A stretch of DNA of 64,000 bases from the NCBI RefSeq assembly GCF_008124835.1, contig NZ_VNHW01000008.1:124001-188000 (forward strand), in the 5' to 3' direction. Below the pieces are notes generated by a model that saw only the letters and a list, made by a program, of their open reading frames with translations, had not been told where the DNA came from and ran no database searches. How positions within the stretch are numbered: position 1 is the stretch's first letter; each line of letters opens with the position of its first letter. This DNA comes from Blastococcus xanthinilyticus (GTDB lineage Bacteria > Actinomycetota > Actinomycetes > Mycobacteriales > Geodermatophilaceae). Below, in pieces: positions 24,364 to 32,796 of the stretch. The position numbers and the translations under genes were made by a program.

Positions 24364-25347
24364 TCAGCGGACCGGCTGCGGACGACGGGGCCGGACGATC
24401 CCCGGAGGGGTGCGGCGGCCCGCCACCTTGCGCACCGCGGCGGCGTTGCGCTTCATCACCGCGCGCGTCACAGCCGGGCGGGTGAGCACGGTGCGGGTCT
24501 GCTGGGTCAGCACGCGACCGGCGACGCTCGTCGTCGGCGGGTGGCCCCGGACGGCGGCCGCCACGAGCGGCCGGGCGGTGGCCTTGACCACCGTGGGGAT
24601 GACCCGGATGGCCGGCCGGGTGACCCGCCGCCGGCGCATCAACCGGGACAGCACCGTGGTCGCCTGGACCAGCTGGGGGATGAGCTGCTCGAGGACCCGG
24701 CGCTCCCGCGGGGTCAGCACCATCACCGTCGCCGCGCCGACCAACGCGTCGGCCTCCGCCGCGGACGGTGTGTCGGCAGCCATCGCGGCCATGACCTCCG
24801 CCGTGGCGGGCACGCCCTGGGCGGGCTGCTCGCCCTCGCCGAGGCCGAGCGCGCTGCCGATGCCCTGGATGAGGCCACCGAGGAACTGCTCGTCCTCGCC
24901 CTCGCCCTCGTACTCGAACTCGTCCTCGAACTCGCCCTCGTACTCGAACTCGTCCTCGAACTCGCGGGCCGGCCGGCGGCGCTTCTTCTTCCGGAACAGG
25001 CCACCGAGGAGCGGGAGCGCCATCTTGGCCAGCGGCAGGAGCGCGGGGAGGAACTCCTCGCCCTCGTACTCGCCGTCGCCGGACTCCCACTCGTACTCGC
25101 CGTCGCCGGACTCCCACTCGTACTCGCCGTCGCCGGACTCCCACTCGTACTCGCCGTCGCCGGCTTCCCACTCGTACTCGCCGTCGGCCTCGCCCTCGCC
25201 CTCGCCGAGGCCGAGCGCGCTGCCGATGCCCTGGATCAGGCCGCCGAGGAACTCCTCGCCCTCGTACTCGCCGTCGCCGGCCTCCCGCTCGGACTCTCCG
25301 TCGCGGGCTTCCCACTCCCACTCCGCTTCGCGCATCCCGTCCACCAC
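24364..25347 (-). CDS. Acidic tandem-repeat protein with basic C-terminal domain
   Basis: 327 residues in three parts. Residues 1-175 are strongly acidic with Trp/Tyr: four tandem copies of GDGEYEWES/A (27-nt unit), two copies of EEFLGGLIQGIGSALGLGEGE, and two copies of FEDEFEYEGE. Between them is a hydrophobic patch (FLPALLPLAKMALPLLGGLF) followed by KKKRRR. Residues 200-327 are basic and helical and paralogous to the 181-residue neighbour. No signal peptide. It is the first gene of the operon, 97 nt after the regulator gene. Plausibly a scaffold that binds basic partners through its acidic repeats (inference). Confidence 0.78.
   Translation of the reverse strand: MVDGMREAEWEWEARDGESEREAGDGEYEGEEFLGGLIQGIGSALGLGEGEGEADGEYEWEAGDGEYEWESGDGEYEWESGDGEYEWESGDGEYEGEEFLPALLPLAKMALPLLGGLFRKKKRRRPAREFEDEFEYEGEFEDEFEYEGEGEDEQFLGGLIQGIGSALGLGEGEQPAQGVPATAEVMAAMAADTPSAAEADALVGAATVMVLTPRERRVLEQLIPQLVQATTVLSRLMRRRRVTRPAIRVIPTVVKATARPLVAAAVRGHPPTTSVAGRVLTQQTRTVLTRPAVTRAVMKRNAAAVRKVAGRRTPPGIVRPRRPQPVR
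25071..25178. repeat. Four 27-bp tandem repeats inside the acidic protein gene
   Basis: Units at 25071-25097, 25098-25124 and 25125-25151 are identical; the unit at 25152-25178 differs slightly (GGACT to GGCTT). Each encodes one GDGEYEWES step. Perfect third-codon identity means recent expansion, so copy number probably varies between strains. A second, longer direct repeat (about 24830-24888 with 25196-25254) encodes the duplicated GLIQGIGSALGLGEGE module. Confidence 0.9.
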
Positions 25348-25443
25348 GGCACCTCCGAATCTCGCGGTGAAGCAGATGCGGAAACGCTAGGAGCGACCTC
25401 GGTGCGGCGGTACTCGCACGTTCTCAGGACGCGTGGGCGTGCG

Positions 25444-25932
25444 TCACGCATCCACGTCCCGCCGCGGGCCGGCCGGGGGCAGGGGGTCGGCCGCCCGCCG
25501 CTGGGCGACGGCGGCGGTCATCGCCGCTCGCGAGTTGACGTCCAGCTTGACGAAGATGCGCCGGAGGTAGGTGCCGACCGTCCACGGGCTGATGTCGAGC
25601 ACCGTGGCGATCGCCCGGTTGGTCAGCCCCGCGGCCACCATGCGGGCGATCTCCGACTCCCGTGGACTCAGGTTCACCGCATCGGGACACGGGTGCTGCT
25701 GGACCGCGATCCAACGGAAGCCGCCGAGCTCGATGTCCAGGACGACACCACCCTGGTCCGCCGGTCGCACGGCGCTGCCGGACAGGACGGCGTCGAGGAG
25801 CTGGCCCAGGGAGCGCACGAGGTCGTCGAGCACGCCGCCGGTCGTCGGCCGGACCGGCCGCGCAGGGGCGGAGCGGGAGACGGGGCTTCCGGCGGTGGGG
25901 GTCGGAGGCGCGGTCTTCTCCACGGTTGTCAT
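25444..25932 (-). CDS. LuxR/GerE-type transcription regulator
   Basis: 162 residues. The C-terminal third is a LuxR (GerE) helix-turn-helix: LSPRESEIARMVAAGLTNRAIATVLDISPWTVGTYLRRIF. The N-terminal part is short, Pro/Thr-rich and has no receiver or PAS domain. It lies just upstream of the acidic-repeat operon on the same strand, with only 96 nt between them, so it may be its regulator or the first gene of the transcript. It is one of two LuxR-type regulators in a row. Confidence 0.8.
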   Translation of the reverse strand: MTTVEKTAPPTPTAGSPVSRSAPARPVRPTTGGVLDDLVRSLGQLLDAVLSGSAVRPADQGGVVLDIELGGFRWIAVQQHPCPDAVNLSPRESEIARMVAAGLTNRAIATVLDISPWTVGTYLRRIFVKLDVNSRAAMTAAVAQRRAADPLPPAGPRRDVDA

Positions 25933-26084
25933 CGATGCCCCCCGGGGGCTGGGAAGGACGCCAACCGGCGCTACCTCACGGTAGAGGCGCGGTTACAGCA
26001 GCAGCCAGTCGTGCGAATACGTGACGCGCCCCGAGGAGGTCGTCGAGCGGCGATCCGCGCGGCCGGTCGGGCACCGGCCGGAGC

Positions 26085-26738
26085 TCAGCGGCGGACGGCG
26101 TCCAGGTAGCGGAGCACCGCGGTCACCCGCCGGTCGGCGGCGTCGGTGGGCGGCAGGTCGAGCTTGGCGAAGATGCTGCGGATGTGCTTGTGCACCGCCC
26201 CGTCGGTGACCACCAGCCGGGCGGCGATCGCGGCGTTGCCGAGCCCCTCGGCCATGAGCGCCAGCACCTCCCGCTCGCGGGCACTCAGCCGGTCCAGCCC
26301 GGCGTCCGGCCGCGACCGGGTGAGCAGCTGGGCCACCACCTCCGGGTCGATCGCCGTCCCGCCGCCGGCGACCCGGTGCAGCGCCCCGAGGAACTCCTCC
26401 ACCCGCCCCACCCGCTCCTTGAGCAGGTAGCCCAGCCCGCGCGCGCCGCCGGCCAGCAGCTCGGTGGCGAACGCCTGCTCGACGTAGGCCGACAGCACCA
26501 GCACGGCGAGCTCCGGCTGCCGGCGCCGCGCCTCGACCGCCGCCCGCACCCCCTCGTCGGTGTGCGTCGGCGGCATCCGGACGTCCACGATCGCCACGTC
26601 CGGGCGGTGCTCGTCGACGGCGGCCAGGAACCCGTCCGGCCCGTCCGCGGTGGCCACGACGTCCAGCGACTCGGCGCGCAGCAGCAGCGCCAGGCCCTCC
26701 CGCAGCAGGGCGTCGTCCTCGGCGATCACGATCCGCAC
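26085..26738 (-). CDS. NarL/LuxR-family response regulator
   Basis: 217 residues with a receiver domain (IAEDDALLREGL; phosphoacceptor Asp in VAIVDVRMPP; Lys in YLLKERVG) and a C-terminal LuxR helix-turn-helix (LSAREREVLALMAEGLGNAAIA). GTG at 26738 overlaps the kinase stop by 13 nt, so kinase and regulator are coupled. The cognate target is probably the ABC transporter operon read divergently from 28207. Confidence 0.9.
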   Translation of the reverse strand: MRIVIAEDDALLREGLALLLRAESLDVVATADGPDGFLAAVDEHRPDVAIVDVRMPPTHTDEGVRAAVEARRRQPELAVLVLSAYVEQAFATELLAGGARGLGYLLKERVGRVEEFLGALHRVAGGGTAIDPEVVAQLLTRSRPDAGLDRLSAREREVLALMAEGLGNAAIAARLVVTDGAVHKHIRSIFAKLDLPPTDAADRRVTAVLRYLDAVRR

Positions 26739-27994
26739 GACAGCGCCACCTCCAGCGTCGTCGGCCCGCCCGGGGGGCTGGTCAGCGTGAGCTCGCCGTC
26801 GTGCGCCTGCACCCGCCGGCGCACCCCGGTCAGCCCCGAGCCGCCGCCCTCGACCGCCCCGCCCCGCCCGTCGTCGGTCACGGCCAGGTGCAACCGGCCG
26901 GCGCGCAGGCGCACCGTCACCCGCGCCGCGGTGGCGCCGCTGTGCCGCGCCACGTTGGTCATCGCCTCGGCCGCCACGAACCAGGCGGTGGCCTCCACCG
27001 AGGCCGGGCAGCGCACCGGGACGTCGACGTCCACGGTGCAGGGCACCGGGCTGGACGCCGCCAGGCCGCTCAGCGCGCCGGCCAGCCCGCGGTCGACCAG
27101 CACCGGCGGGAGGATCCCGCGGGCCACCGATCGCAGCTCGGCCAGCGCCTGCTCGGCGGCGTCCTGCGCCCGCTCCAGCAGCTCGTCGGTGGCCGCCGGG
27201 TCGCGGGCGAGCGAACGGCGGGCCGCCCCGAGCAGCACGGTGGTCGTCACCAGCCGGTTCTGCGTGCCGTCGTGCAGCGACCGCTCGATGCGGCGCAGCT
27301 CGGCCACGTGCGCGTCCAGCGCCGCGGCCCGGGTGGCGGTCAGCTCGGCCACCCGCAGCGACAGGTCGGTGCCCGGCGGCGGGGACAGCAGCCGCCGCGC
27401 GGCCCGCGCGTGCAGCCGGGCCATCCCCGGCGTCGCGCCGACGGTCAGCGCCGCCCACCCCAGCCCGAGCAGCGCGACGGCGGCGACACCGGTCCACGTG
27501 TCGACCGACCACCACCACGGCCGGCTGTCCTCGCCCGGCGGCAGCAGCGGCCACCACAGCGGGAAGGTCAGGTCGCGCACCGCGTAGACGGGCAGGGCGA
27601 CGCCGGCGAAGGTCCATGCCAGGCCGCCCGTCGCCGCGCCGGCCAGCCAGGTCAGCTCCCGCCGCGCGGCCGGGTCACGCAGCGATGTGGGCGCCGCGTC
27701 GGGGCCGAGCACGTCGGGGCCCCAGCGGCCGAGCCGGGCGCGCTCGCGGTCGGCCAGCCCGTGCACCAGCCGCAGGGCTCCCGGGACCAGCAGCACGCCG
27801 ACGCCGACCAGGCAGGCCAGGGTGACGACCAGCACCCAGAGCAGCAGCGCCAGCGCCAGCAGGGCGGTACCGAGCCCGCCGCCGAGCTGCTCGAGCGCGT
27901 TCAGGGTGTCCCGGCCGGCCCGCACCGCCGCCGGGCGGAGCCCGCGGGACGCGCCGGCGGGGGCCGGCGCGAGCGACGGGGGAGCGAGAGGCAC
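26726..27994 (-). CDS. NarL-type sensor histidine kinase
   Basis: 422 residues. An N-terminal membrane part with about four helices is followed by a HisKA_3 dimerisation domain with the phospho-His in RIERSLHDGTQNRLV and a HATPase domain (AEAMTNVARHSGA, VTDDGRGG, SGLTGVRRRV). No extracellular sensor domain is visible, so it may sense a membrane signal, as in two-component systems that drive adjacent ABC exporters. Confidence 0.9.
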   Translation of the reverse strand: MPLAPPSLAPAPAGASRGLRPAAVRAGRDTLNALEQLGGGLGTALLALALLLWVLVVTLACLVGVGVLLVPGALRLVHGLADRERARLGRWGPDVLGPDAAPTSLRDPAARRELTWLAGAATGGLAWTFAGVALPVYAVRDLTFPLWWPLLPPGEDSRPWWWSVDTWTGVAAVALLGLGWAALTVGATPGMARLHARAARRLLSPPPGTDLSLRVAELTATRAAALDAHVAELRRIERSLHDGTQNRLVTTTVLLGAARRSLARDPAATDELLERAQDAAEQALAELRSVARGILPPVLVDRGLAGALSGLAASSPVPCTVDVDVPVRCPASVEATAWFVAAEAMTNVARHSGATAARVTVRLRAGRLHLAVTDDGRGGAVEGGGSGLTGVRRRVQAHDGELTLTSPPGGPTTLEVALSCGS

Positions 27995-28124
27995 GCCCGA
28001 ACGCTAGGAGGCCGGAGGCCGTCCCGTCAGCCCCCGGGCCGCAGGAGTACAGCCTGCTGTACCCCCGATTGGGCAGGTCGGGGGATCGGCAGGGGGCCGC
28101 GCCGTCCCGAGGATCGAGGTGTAC

Positions 28125-28194
28125 CGATCCCGAGAAGCCGATCCCGAGAAGCCGATCCCGAGAAGCCGATCCCGAGAAGCCGATCCCGAGAAGC
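28125..28194. repeat. Five perfect 14-bp tandem repeats between divergent operons
   Basis: CGATCCCGAGAAGC occurs five times in direct, gap-free order (28125-28138, 28139-28152, 28153-28166, 28167-28180, 28181-28194). The array lies between the two-component operon (minus) and the ABC transporter operon (plus), ending 12 nt before the GTG at 28207. A 14-bp period does not keep helical phase, and it is not in the coding frame. It may be a stacked regulator site or a variable repeat tuning the transcript leader. Confidence 0.9.
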
Positions 28195-28206
28195 CAGGAG
28201 CCCGTC

Positions 28207-28485
28207 GTGCCCGACCCCTACCGCATCGAGGACACCCCGCCGTCGCTGTCCACCGACGGCCACCCCACCCCGCCGCGCTACGACACCCCACCGTTCCCGC
28301 CGCACCGGTCCGCCGCCGACCGCGGGGGCCTGCGCACCGCGCTGTGGGTGCTGCTGGCCCTGAGCGTCGCCGTCAACGCGCTCGCGTCGTTCGGCGTGCT
28401 GCCGCTGGCGGTCAGCATCGGGTCCGGAGTGGTCACCCTGGCCTGCGTCGCCGCGCTGATCACCCTGCACGTCCGCCGGCGATGA
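28207..28485 (+). CDS. Small two-helix membrane protein of the ABC operon
   Basis: 92 residues from GTG 28207, with AGGAG at 28196-28200. The N-terminal 40 residues are Pro/Asp/Arg-rich; two membrane helices follow (LWVLLALSVAVNALASFG, and LAVSIGSGVVTLACVAALI), then a basic tail. It overlaps the ABC ATPase start by ATGA, so it is part of the transporter operon. Likely an accessory to the transporter; role not known. Confidence 0.75.
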   Translation: MPDPYRIEDTPPSLSTDGHPTPPRYDTPPFPPHRSAADRGGLRTALWVLLALSVAVNALASFGVLPLAVSIGSGVVTLACVAALITLHVRRR

Positions 28486-29243
28486 CCGCCGCGCTGCGCC
28501 GGCCGGGCGCCGGCCCGGCCGGCCCGCCGGCACCGGCGGTGGCCCTGCACGGGGTCACCAAGGTGCACGACAACGGCGTCCGGGCCCTCGACGACGTCAC
28601 GCTCGAGGTGCCGCGCGGCTCCTTCCTCGCGGTCATGGGCCCGTCCGGCTCGGGCAAGAGCACCCTGCTGCACTGCGCGGCCGGCCTGGACAGCCCCACG
28701 GCGGGCGACGTGCTGCTCGACGGCACGGAGATCGGCCGGCTGGACGAGACCCGCCGCACCGAGCTGCGCCGCGACCGGATCGGCTTCGTCTTCCAGGCCT
28801 ACAACCTGGTGCCCGCGCTGACCGTCGCCGACAACATCACCCTCCCGCTGCGGCTGGCCGGCCGCCCACTGGAGCGCGACTGGGTGCGCTCCCTCGTCGA
28901 GCGGGTCGGGCTCACCGGCCGGCTCGAGCACCGCCCGTCCGAGCTCTCCGGGGGCCAGCAGCAGCGCGCGGCGATCGCGCGGGCCCTGGTGGCCCGGCCC
29001 GCCGTCGTCTTCGCCGACGAGCCCACCGGGGCCCTGGACCTGCGCAGCGCCGGTGAGGTGCTCGGCCTGCTGCGCGACCTGGTCGACGAGCTGGGCCAGA
29101 CCGTCGTCATGGTCACCCACGACCCGGTCGCCGCCGCCCGCGCGCACCGCGCGGTGGTGATGGCCGACGGGCGGGTCGTCGAGACGCACGAGGTCCCGGT
29201 CGCCGCCGAGCTGGCCGCCCGCCTCGCCGAGCTGGGGCGGTGA
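28482..29243 (+). CDS. ABC transporter ATPase, MacB/LolD type
   Basis: 253 residues with Walker A GPSGSGKST, Q-loop VFQAYNLVP, signature LSGGQQQRAAIARAL, Walker B VVFADEPTGALD and H-loop MVTHDP. The AYNLVPALTV and ARALVARP patterns place it in the MacB/LolD/FtsE-like group, which works with FtsX-fold permeases. The permease follows, overlapping its stop. Confidence 0.93.
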   Translation: MTAALRRPGAGPAGPPAPAVALHGVTKVHDNGVRALDDVTLEVPRGSFLAVMGPSGSGKSTLLHCAAGLDSPTAGDVLLDGTEIGRLDETRRTELRRDRIGFVFQAYNLVPALTVADNITLPLRLAGRPLERDWVRSLVERVGLTGRLEHRPSELSGGQQQRAAIARALVARPAVVFADEPTGALDLRSAGEVLGLLRDLVDELGQTVVMVTHDPVAAARAHRAVVMADGRVVETHEVPVAAELAARLAELGR

Positions 29244-31765
29244 GCGCCGTGTTCGCGCTCGCCGTCCGGATGACCCGGTCCCGGCTCGCCGCGCTGGTCG
29301 CGGTGGTCTGCGCGGTGCTCGGCGGGGCCGCGATCGTCACCGGTACCGGGGTGCTGGCCGAGTCCGGCCTGCGCTCGGAGCTCCCGGCCGGCCGGCTGGC
29401 CGGCGCCGACGTGCTGGTCTCCGCGGACCAGACCGTGCGGCAGGCCGAGGACCTGCCGGTCGCGCTGCCGGAGCGGGTCGGCGTGCCCGCCGACCTGGCC
29501 GATCGGCTCGCCGGGATCCCCGGCGTCGTCGCCGCCGCCGGCGACCTGGCCTTCCCGGCCGCCGTGCTGACCGCCGGCGGCGACGTGGTCGCCGCCGACG
29601 ACCCCGCCGCGGCCGGCCACGGCTGGAGCTCGCTGCAGCTGCTGCCCGACCGGCAGGTGGAGGGCAGCCCGCCGACCGGCCCCGGTGAGGTGGCCGTCGA
29701 CCCGGCCCTGGCCGCGGCCGCCGGGCTGGGGCCCGGGGACACGACCCGCGTCGTCGCCGCCGGGCGGACGGCGGAGTACCGGGTCACCGCGGTGGCCGGG
29801 CCGGCCCGGGCGGGCCTGCTGTTCGCCGACGACGTCGCAGCGGCGCTGGCCGGGCGCACCGGCACCGTCCACCTCATCGGCCTGCGGATCGAGCCCGGGA
29901 CGGCCGACCGGGTCGCCGACGCGGTGCGGGCGGAGGTGGCCGGCAGCGACCTGGTGGTGGCGACCGGGGCCGACCGGGGCGCGCTGGTGCTGCCCGAGGC
30001 GGCCGCCGCCCGCTCCCTCCTGGTGGTGCTGGCCTCCTCGCTGGCCGGGGTGCCGCTGCTCGTGGTCGGGTTCGTCATCGCCGGCGCGCTGTCGGTGTCG
30101 ATCGCCGGCCAGCGGCGCGAGCTCGCGCTGCTGCGTGCGGTCGGCACCACCCCGCGTCAGGTGCGCGGGCTGGTCGCGAGCCAGGCGACGCTGGCCGCCG
30201 CCGTGGCGCTGGTCCCCGGGATCGCGCTGGGCTACCTGCTCGCCGACCGGTTCCGCCGGCTGCTCGTCGGCATCGGTCTGGTGCCCGAGCAGCTGCCGCT
30301 CACCTGGAGCCCGCTGCCGGCGCTGGCCGCCGCCCTGCTGCTGCTCCTGGTCGTCCAGGTCGCCGCCCGGAGCGCGGCGTGGCGGGTCTCGCGGGCGCCG
30401 GTCACCGCCGCCCTGGGGGAGAGCCGCACCGGACCGGCGGTGCCGTCGGCGGTGCGCACGCGGATCGGCCTCGGGCTGCTGGTCGCCGCCGTCCCGCTCG
30501 CGCTGCTGCCGCTCCTGCTGCGTTCCCAGATGGGCGCGGCGGGCACCTCGCTGGCCGGCATCGTCGGTGCCATCGGGCTCGCGCTGGCCGGCCCCGTCCT
30601 GCTGCGCAGGGTGACCGGCGGGCTGGCCCGGCGACTGCCGTCGGGCGCCTCGGCGCCGACCTGCCTGGCGGTGGCCAACCTGCACGGCTACGCGCTGCGC
30701 TCGGCCGGTGCGGTCACCACGCTGGCGATGGCCGTGGTGCTCGCGCTCACCTACACCTCCGCGCACACCACGGTGGCAGCCGCCGTCTCCGGGGAGGCCG
30801 AGGAGGCCACGCTGGCCACCGCGCAGGTCACCGCCCCGGCGCTCGGCGGGATCCCCGACGACGCGCTCGCCACCGTGCGGGCTGCCGCGGGGGTCGAGGC
30901 GGCCGTGCCCGTGCGCACCACCGCGGTGCTGTGGTCGGAGAGCATGCTCGGCGAGGTCACCGTCGAGACGGAGCCGGCGCTGGTGCTTCCCCCGGCCGCG
31001 TCCGAGGTGCTCGATCTCGACGTGCGGGCCGGCAGCCTGGCCGGGCTCACCGGCGACACCGTCGCGCTCGGCGCCGAGGCCGCCCGCGCCCGCGACGCCG
31101 GCGTCGGCAGCCGGGTGCGGCTCACCCTCGGCGACGGTGCGGAGGTGCCGGCGCGGGTGGTCGCCGTCTACGACCGCGCGTTGGGCCTCGGCTCCGTCGT
31201 CCTCTCTCCGGACCTGGCCGCCGGGCACACCACCAGCGACCTCGCCGACCAGCTGCTCGTGCGCACCGACGGCAGCGCCGGGGCAGACCGGGCCCTCGCC
31301 GCCGCGGTCGCCGCCCGGCCCGGTCTGGTCCTGGCCGACGCGGACGCCGGGCCGGCGCGCGGGGTGCCGCCGGAGACGTGGGTCAATCTCGCGGTGGTCG
31401 GCGTGCTGCTCGGCTACGTGCTGCTCGGCGTCGCCAACTCGCTGGTCGCCGCCACCGCACAGCGACGCGAGGAGCTGGCCACCCTCCGGCTCAGCGGCAC
31501 CACGCCGGCCCAGCTGCGGGCCATGGTGCGGTGGGAGGCCGGGTTCATCTCCGCCGCCGCCGTGCTCGCCGGCGTCCTGGTGTCCGCCGTGCCGCTCGCG
31601 CTGCTGGGTGCGGGGTTCCTGGGCCGGCCCTGGCCGGCCGGCCCCTGGTGGCTGCTGCCGGCCTCGGCCGCCGTCGTCACCGCGCTCGCCTTCGCCGCCA
31701 TCGGGCTGACCACCCGGACCGCGCTGCGGACGCCGCCGACGGTGGCCCTGGCCGGGGCCGCCTGA
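29240..31765 (+). CDS. FtsX-fold ABC permease
   Basis: 841 residues from GTG 29240. An N-terminal helix is followed by a large outer domain, a first three-helix FtsX domain (ARSLLVVLASSLAGVPLLVVGFVI), a second outer domain and a second FtsX domain (TWVNLAVVGVLLGYVLLGVANSLV). This is the four-plus-four layout of actinobacterial exporters that, with the adjacent two-component system, commonly confer resistance to membrane-active compounds. Substrate unknown. Confidence 0.9.
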   Translation: MSAVFALAVRMTRSRLAALVAVVCAVLGGAAIVTGTGVLAESGLRSELPAGRLAGADVLVSADQTVRQAEDLPVALPERVGVPADLADRLAGIPGVVAAAGDLAFPAAVLTAGGDVVAADDPAAAGHGWSSLQLLPDRQVEGSPPTGPGEVAVDPALAAAAGLGPGDTTRVVAAGRTAEYRVTAVAGPARAGLLFADDVAAALAGRTGTVHLIGLRIEPGTADRVADAVRAEVAGSDLVVATGADRGALVLPEAAAARSLLVVLASSLAGVPLLVVGFVIAGALSVSIAGQRRELALLRAVGTTPRQVRGLVASQATLAAAVALVPGIALGYLLADRFRRLLVGIGLVPEQLPLTWSPLPALAAALLLLLVVQVAARSAAWRVSRAPVTAALGESRTGPAVPSAVRTRIGLGLLVAAVPLALLPLLLRSQMGAAGTSLAGIVGAIGLALAGPVLLRRVTGGLARRLPSGASAPTCLAVANLHGYALRSAGAVTTLAMAVVLALTYTSAHTTVAAAVSGEAEEATLATAQVTAPALGGIPDDALATVRAAAGVEAAVPVRTTAVLWSESMLGEVTVETEPALVLPPAASEVLDLDVRAGSLAGLTGDTVALGAEAARARDAGVGSRVRLTLGDGAEVPARVVAVYDRALGLGSVVLSPDLAAGHTTSDLADQLLVRTDGSAGADRALAAAVAARPGLVLADADAGPARGVPPETWVNLAVVGVLLGYVLLGVANSLVAATAQRREELATLRLSGTTPAQLRAMVRWEAGFISAAAVLAGVLVSAVPLALLGAGFLGRPWPAGPWWLLPASAAVVTALAFAAIGLTTRTALRTPPTVALAGAA

Positions 31766-31837
31766 GCGGCGGCCGGCGAGGAGGGGCCTGCGGCCCGCGA
31801 ACCGGGACCGTCGGCCCTGCTCCCGGGACCGGATCGG

Positions 31838-31853
31838 CGGGACCATGGTCCCG
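31838..31853. promoter_or_regulatory. 16-bp perfect palindrome, operator candidate
   Basis: CGGGACCATGGTCCCG is a perfect palindrome, 62 nt before the small membrane protein gene at 31916. The half-site CGGGACC also occurs at about 31803 and 31823. It may be an operator or part of a terminator for the permease gene. Confidence 0.45.
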
Positions 31854-31915
31854 GGCCCTCGTCGAGCCCGGTGCGAGCGCCCCCCGCGCCCGCCGACATC
31901 GCACAGGGAGTGGTC

Positions 31916-32170
31916 ATGCGTATCCACCTCGACCCCCGTCCGGGCACCGTCCGGCAGCCCGTTCCCCGACCTCGCGCAGCCGCGGAGCCGGCCGCGGATG
32001 CACCCCCGGCGCCGCCGGACGCCCCGCCCGCCGAGCAGCCGACGCCGGCCGCGGACGCCCGGATGCGCAGCTGGCTGATCGCCCTCGGCGTGTTCGTCAC
32101 GGTGGCGGTGGCCTTCACGGCGATGGTCGTGCTGACCATGCTCGCCGGTGGGGACGGCTACCTCCGGTGA
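31916..32170 (+). CDS. Small membrane protein with Pro/Ala-rich N-terminus
   Basis: 84 residues from ATG 31916, behind AGGGAG (31905-31910). The first 50 residues are Pro/Ala-rich and disordered; one membrane helix (LIALGVFVTVAVAFTAMVVLTML) follows and a short outer tail. No family recognised. It lies after the ABC operon but has its own ribosome site and spacing of 150 nt. Confidence 0.65.
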   Translation: MRIHLDPRPGTVRQPVPRPRAAAEPAADAPPAPPDAPPAEQPTPAADARMRSWLIALGVFVTVAVAFTAMVVLTMLAGGDGYLR

Positions 32171-32311
32171 ACCGCCGCGGCAGGAGCTGATCCGGGGGCG
32201 CGGTCCCCGCCCGGTGAGCGACCCGCCGGTGGGCGACGGCGCCCCGACCTTGGGCGCGACGGCCCACGATCGGAGATCGGCGCAGAGGTCGGCCCGACGG
32301 GACAATGCGTC

Positions 32312-32791
32312 ATGGCCGGCGAGCTGACGCAACTGGCGTACGACGAGGCTCGTGCCGCCCTGCGCGAGCAGGACGCCACCCTGACCAGCGTGCGCAACCG
32401 CGCCACGGGTCTGCTGGGCGCGGCCGCGGTGGCCACGTCCTTCTCGACCACCGTGGGGCTGTTGAACGTCGATCCGGCTCGCGGCGGCGTCCTCCCCACC
32501 TGGGCCGGGTGGGTGCTGCTGTTCTCCGTCGCGCTGATCGGGGTGGGGGTCATGGTCGTCCTCTGGCCGGCGCCCGACTGGAACTTCGGCCCCAGCGCAC
32601 GGAAGTTGCTGGACAGCGTGGGAGCAGAGACCGACGTGGTCATGCAGGCGGCGACCAGAGCCATGATCGCGGGGATGGCGTCCAACGACCGTCGGCTCGA
32701 GCGGCGGATGACCGCCTACCGCGCCTCGGTCGTCGTCCTCATGGCACAGCTGGTGCTGCTCGTCCTCGCGATGATCCAGGCGCAGGGCTGA
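32312..32791 (+). CDS. Membrane protein with three helices, SLATT-like layout
   Basis: 159 residues. ATG at 32312 has no ribosome site; a GACAAT box at 32301-32306 is 5 nt upstream. A charged helix with ALREQDATLTSVRNRATGLL is followed by two membrane helices, a cytoplasmic helical part, and a third membrane helix at the end. The pattern recalls SLATT-type proteins of counter-phage systems, but no effector enzyme is next to it, so this is only a hint. A small secreted-type protein follows. Confidence 0.6.
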   Translation: MAGELTQLAYDEARAALREQDATLTSVRNRATGLLGAAAVATSFSTTVGLLNVDPARGGVLPTWAGWVLLFSVALIGVGVMVVLWPAPDWNFGPSARKLLDSVGAETDVVMQAATRAMIAGMASNDRRLERRMTAYRASVVVLMAQLVLLVLAMIQAQG

Positions 32792-32796
32792 TCGGC

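Noticed and set aside
23431-26109. 892-codon plus-strand frame
   Set aside because: Shadow of the acidic-repeat operon; its ALVLELVLELA runs are the complement of Glu/Tyr repeats.
28125-28194. CRISPR-like array
   Set aside because: The repeats are contiguous, with no spacers, and only 14 bp long.
28119-28206. Peptide frame through the 14-bp repeats (PRSRSREADPEKP)
   Set aside because: The 14-bp unit changes frame with each copy and a good ribosome site places the true start at 28207.
28799-32332. 1177-codon open frame on the minus strand
   Set aside because: Opposite the ABC transporter genes with clear motifs; Gly/Arg/Gln-rich, no ribosome site.
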